From Monosporascus cannonballus (Eukaryota > Ascomycota > Sordariomycetes > Xylariales): 64,000 bases of DNA. Shown here in pieces: positions 61,589-64,000 of this stretch. Both the position numbers and the translations under genes were made by a program. The notes beneath the pieces were generated by a model. That model had not been told where the DNA came from and searched no databases. It was given only the letters and a program-made list of their open reading frames with translations. Within the stretch, counting starts at the first letter, position 1, and each line of letters opens with the position of its first letter. The stretch lies in NCBI GenBank assembly GCA_004154925.1, contig QJNS01000049.1, positions 1 to 64,000 on the forward strand, written 5' to 3'.

Positions 61589-62423
61589 ATCGGCTACAGA
61601 TTTACAAATATTTACCAAATCTGTAACCCATTAATTAATAAGTGTTACGGCATTGGCATAGAGGCTTATTTAAGCCGCCGTTTCGTTATATATATACAAG
61701 CGCTGCCCGCTTGTTAAAGAGCTTCTTTTTTTTCGTATAATAACAAATTATCTTCTCGGAATCTCAAAGACGTACAGCGCCGTAATAATTTATTACATTT
61801 TCAAAAAAACATATTTTATGGCAATTTATATACCTTTGTTATAATACCTTTTATACCGCGCCCTAGGTCCGCCGCTATTACGTCGTTATTTTGCCATAAT
61901 ATTCTTAAATCTTCTAAATTTAAAAAAGGTAATAAACATATTAATACGCTTATTTTCAAATATGCATAAAATAATAACATAACGTTATTTTTTTAATTTA
62001 CGAATTTCAAGGTAATTCTTGAAGAATTTCTTTATTGAATTATTATTATAATCTGGTTTATTTACGACTTTATATTATCCAGACGTTGTTCCAAATAATA
62101 CAAGTAGTTTTAAAAATATTTAAAAATATTTTCGTAAATTTTAAAAAGTTTTATTAACGCCTGGAATACGAAAATACTTAAATTGAAAAACAATTTACGA
62201 ACGCAAAGTAATTTTTATTTAAAAACCGTTAATTTTATAGCCGCCCAATTATTACATATTAAATTATAGCCGAACGAAATGAGCTTTGTGAATAATTCAT
62301 AATTATAAAATAATTTTTATAATAAATAAAATAATTTGCCTTAAAGATTCCTATTTACGGAAACGTCTAATTATTATAAAACGGTCGTTATAATAAATAA
62401 CCGTTATTAAAAATATATTATCG
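61589..62423 (+). pseudogene. Copia H integrase continuation
   Basis: Directly after the duplicate, the frame reads GYRFTNIYQICNPL, continuing the KISYFVG at 41977-41998. Together they give the GYLVGY-x-STNIYRIWNP block typical of fungal Copia integrase tails (shown here only in fragments). Beyond about 61700 the reading decays into AT-rich sequence with stops. Element I cuts it at 62424. Confidence 0.6.
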
Positions 62424-62823
62424 TGTTACGACCCGACAAGCTCCGGTCTCAAGAAACGGTCAGGCAGGGAGCACACGGGCCACCTCCCGGGTTACGTGAC
62501 CGTGATCACTGCCAAGCCAGTGATCATTAATGATCAAAGGTGATCCCAAATAATTGCGATTACCCCCAACGGCGTGATCACGAATAATTAAGCGAAAAAG
62601 AAAAAAAATATATACGTTCCTTATTTCCATAATTTAAATAACCTTTATTTACAACACTTATTAATAACAAATGTTTGCATTATACATCGTTATCCAAAGC
62701 ACCCTTGGCATTACAAGACGTAATACGTTACTATATTTATTGCTTAAATTCCTACGATATTCCTGTTAACATAAACCCGTCGACTTAAGGTTTAATAATT
62801 GGTTAACTTACTTAGCTGTTATA
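62424..62823 (+). repeat. 5' LTR of element I
   Basis: It begins tgttacgacccgacaagc and ends gctgttata, with the conserved cgtcgacttaaggttta block near the end and repeated gtgatca motifs at 62499-62584. Confidence 0.8.
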
Positions 62824-62924
62824 CGTTACAAGCTTTTATTTAATAATACTATCAAATTCTAAATAATATTTGATATTATTAAAATATTAACCAGTATTTA
62901 AGAAACCCCTATTTAATAATTTCA

Positions 62925-64000
62925 AGCTCGAATTCGGAAATTGGAAAAAGAAATTCGATAACTTAAAGTTACGTTACCTACCTAATTCTTTTTCGCCCGT
63001 ATAAAGCCGAAAAAAACAGAACTTTGCAATAAAAAGGGTAACCTTTAAACATTTTTAACTTAAGTACGAATTTATTTTTGTTTTTGGATCTTAACGACCT
63101 AATAGATATAATCCTAATAATAAAAATATTTTTCATAATAAATACGGTTAATTAATTTAGGTTTGTTATAAAAAAGTTTTTAAAAGTAAAAGAAATAAAT
63201 AGGGAAAGTTTTATTAACGAAAAATTTTTAATTTATATCAATTTTGAAAATAAAGTATATAATAATTTCGGTAATTCGGATAAAAAACGATAAACGACTT
63301 AATAATTTTTATAATTTCGATAAAAAGAATTTGCGTTTAAATACGCCGTAATCTTCAGAAATCTTACGGCTAAGGCTGGATAAGGAAATAACCAAACTAA
63401 TATTGTTATCGATATATTTTATAAAAAATTAAAAGTTAATATAAAAAATAAAATTATTCAGATTAAATACTTAATTACATTAAAACAATATATTATTAAA
63501 ATAATTAAAATTAATAATCGACAATTTGAAAAATAACAAAAAAAGTAATATATTTTACATTCGGGATATAATAAATTTAATTAAGGAAAAAAAACACATT
63601 TTTTACTTTTTACAAAGCGGCGTCAGAACTGATAAAATTCGGCATTACTTACAAATAAAAATAAAACCAGATTAAATACTTTAATTACGGCGAAATAAAA
63701 TATTAGGCCTATAAATACAAAACACTTAAAATATTACGACAAAATAACTAGACCCGTATACCGAAAAAATAATCCAAAAATAACTAATGAAATAATAATA
63801 AAATTATTAATATAATTTAAATTAAGTATATAATAAGGTAATATCTAAAGGTTTAACAGGGACTATAATAATAAGAAATTCGACGAAAAATATAAAATAT
63901 TAAAAAGCTGGTTTAATAAGTATCGTAAATTTAATAAAAGGCGTTACAAAAATAATTATATAAATATTGAAATTAAATAAAAACAACTTTATTCCGGAAT
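62925..64000 (+). pseudogene. Element I gag, RIP-inactivated, partial
   Basis: Opens with a coiled-coil-like charged stretch (ELEKEIR-like, near 62930-62960) and a capsid region as in element C. A zinc-knuckle remnant at about 63674-63715 reads KYFNYGEIKY then AYKYK, with every Cys and the His mutated to Tyr. It continues to the window edge. Confidence 0.65.

Larger units (their letters stand above)
29695..62423 (+). mobile_element. Ty1/Copia element H, 5' part, split by nested insertions
   Basis: Copia remnants on the plus strand lie at about 29695-30101, 32215-32348, 39730-41998 and 61589-62423. A piggyBac-like element, Gypsy D and chromovirus E lie between them, and element I cuts it at 62424. 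Evidence is a gag start (GPKNWDRYK and IWNYID), a gag-pre-integrase zinc region, and an integrase C-terminal block restored across element E. RT, RNase H and the 3' LTR would lie beyond the window. The 5' LTR boundary (tgttccgggattag, 29695) is tentative. The sequence is RIPped. Confidence 0.7.
62424..64000 (+). mobile_element. Family-A element I, 5' end, runs off the window
   Basis: A 400-bp 5' LTR (62424-62823) of a further subtype (agctccggtctcaagaaacgg start) is followed by family-A gag sequence to the window end. The probable target duplicate tatcg precedes it (62419-62423); its partner is outside. The LTR first half (about 62440-62600) is the least RIPped family-A 5' LTR here. Confidence 0.8.

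Noticed and set aside
1..64000. tRNA, rRNA, CRISPR arrays or biosynthetic gene clusters
   Set aside because: None recognised; AT-rich tandem-looking tracts are RIP products without regular spacing, and only one metabolic gene is present.

Overview
The window is the left end of a filamentous-ascomycete (Pezizomycotina-like) chromosome. It opens with a (CCCTAA)n telomere and is almost entirely repeat DNA degraded by repeat-induced point mutation (RIP): very high A+T and TpA, depleted CpA, and CpG still common. Long reading frames can be followed in which nearly all stops are the TAA, TAG or TGA that C-to-T or G-to-A transitions make from Gln, Trp or Arg codons. All conclusions below come from reading the sequence by eye; no database search was run.

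Layout. (1) 1-4182: a telomere, then a Penelope-like retroelement (PLE) with an RT frame at about 451-3663 and no visible GIY-YIG endonuclease. It is flanked by 0.38-kb direct repeats that are themselves bordered by telomeric arrays. (2) 4183-4577: a short normal-composition stretch with a TATA box and the 5' part of a small gene, broken by an LTR retrotransposon. (3) 4578-25661: a Russian doll of Ty3/Gypsy chromoviruses. Element A (TSD tgtac) contains element B (9239-16528, TSD cttta) and element C (17167-24282, TSD aaaag). C in turn carries an un-RIPped solo LTR (21109-21511, TSD aataa). (4) 25667-about 29694: a normal-composition host island. It holds the 3' part of the split small gene and a complete CTP synthase gene on the minus strand, with 13 exons, 581 codons and an 8-nt microexon. 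(5) about 29695-62423: a RIPped Ty1/Copia element H, split by a piggyBac-like DNA transposon (30102-32214), Gypsy D (32349-39729) and chromovirus E (41999-61588). E contains truncated copy F (44896-50940, itself carrying a solo family-B LTR) and Gypsy G (51548-58423). (6) 62424-64000: the 5' end of another family-A element, I, running off the window.

The only plausible working gene is CTP synthase, which makes CTP from UTP, ATP and glutamine. The rest is a graveyard that records insertion order: the Copia and Gypsy hosts first, nested elements later, and a solo LTR that apparently entered after (or escaped) RIP. Two points stand out. The telomere-proximal PLE has the orientation and telomeric junctions expected of an endonuclease-less element primed by chromosome ends. 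Both chromovirus families also carry a convergent antisense reading frame between the chromodomain end of pol and the 3' LTR.
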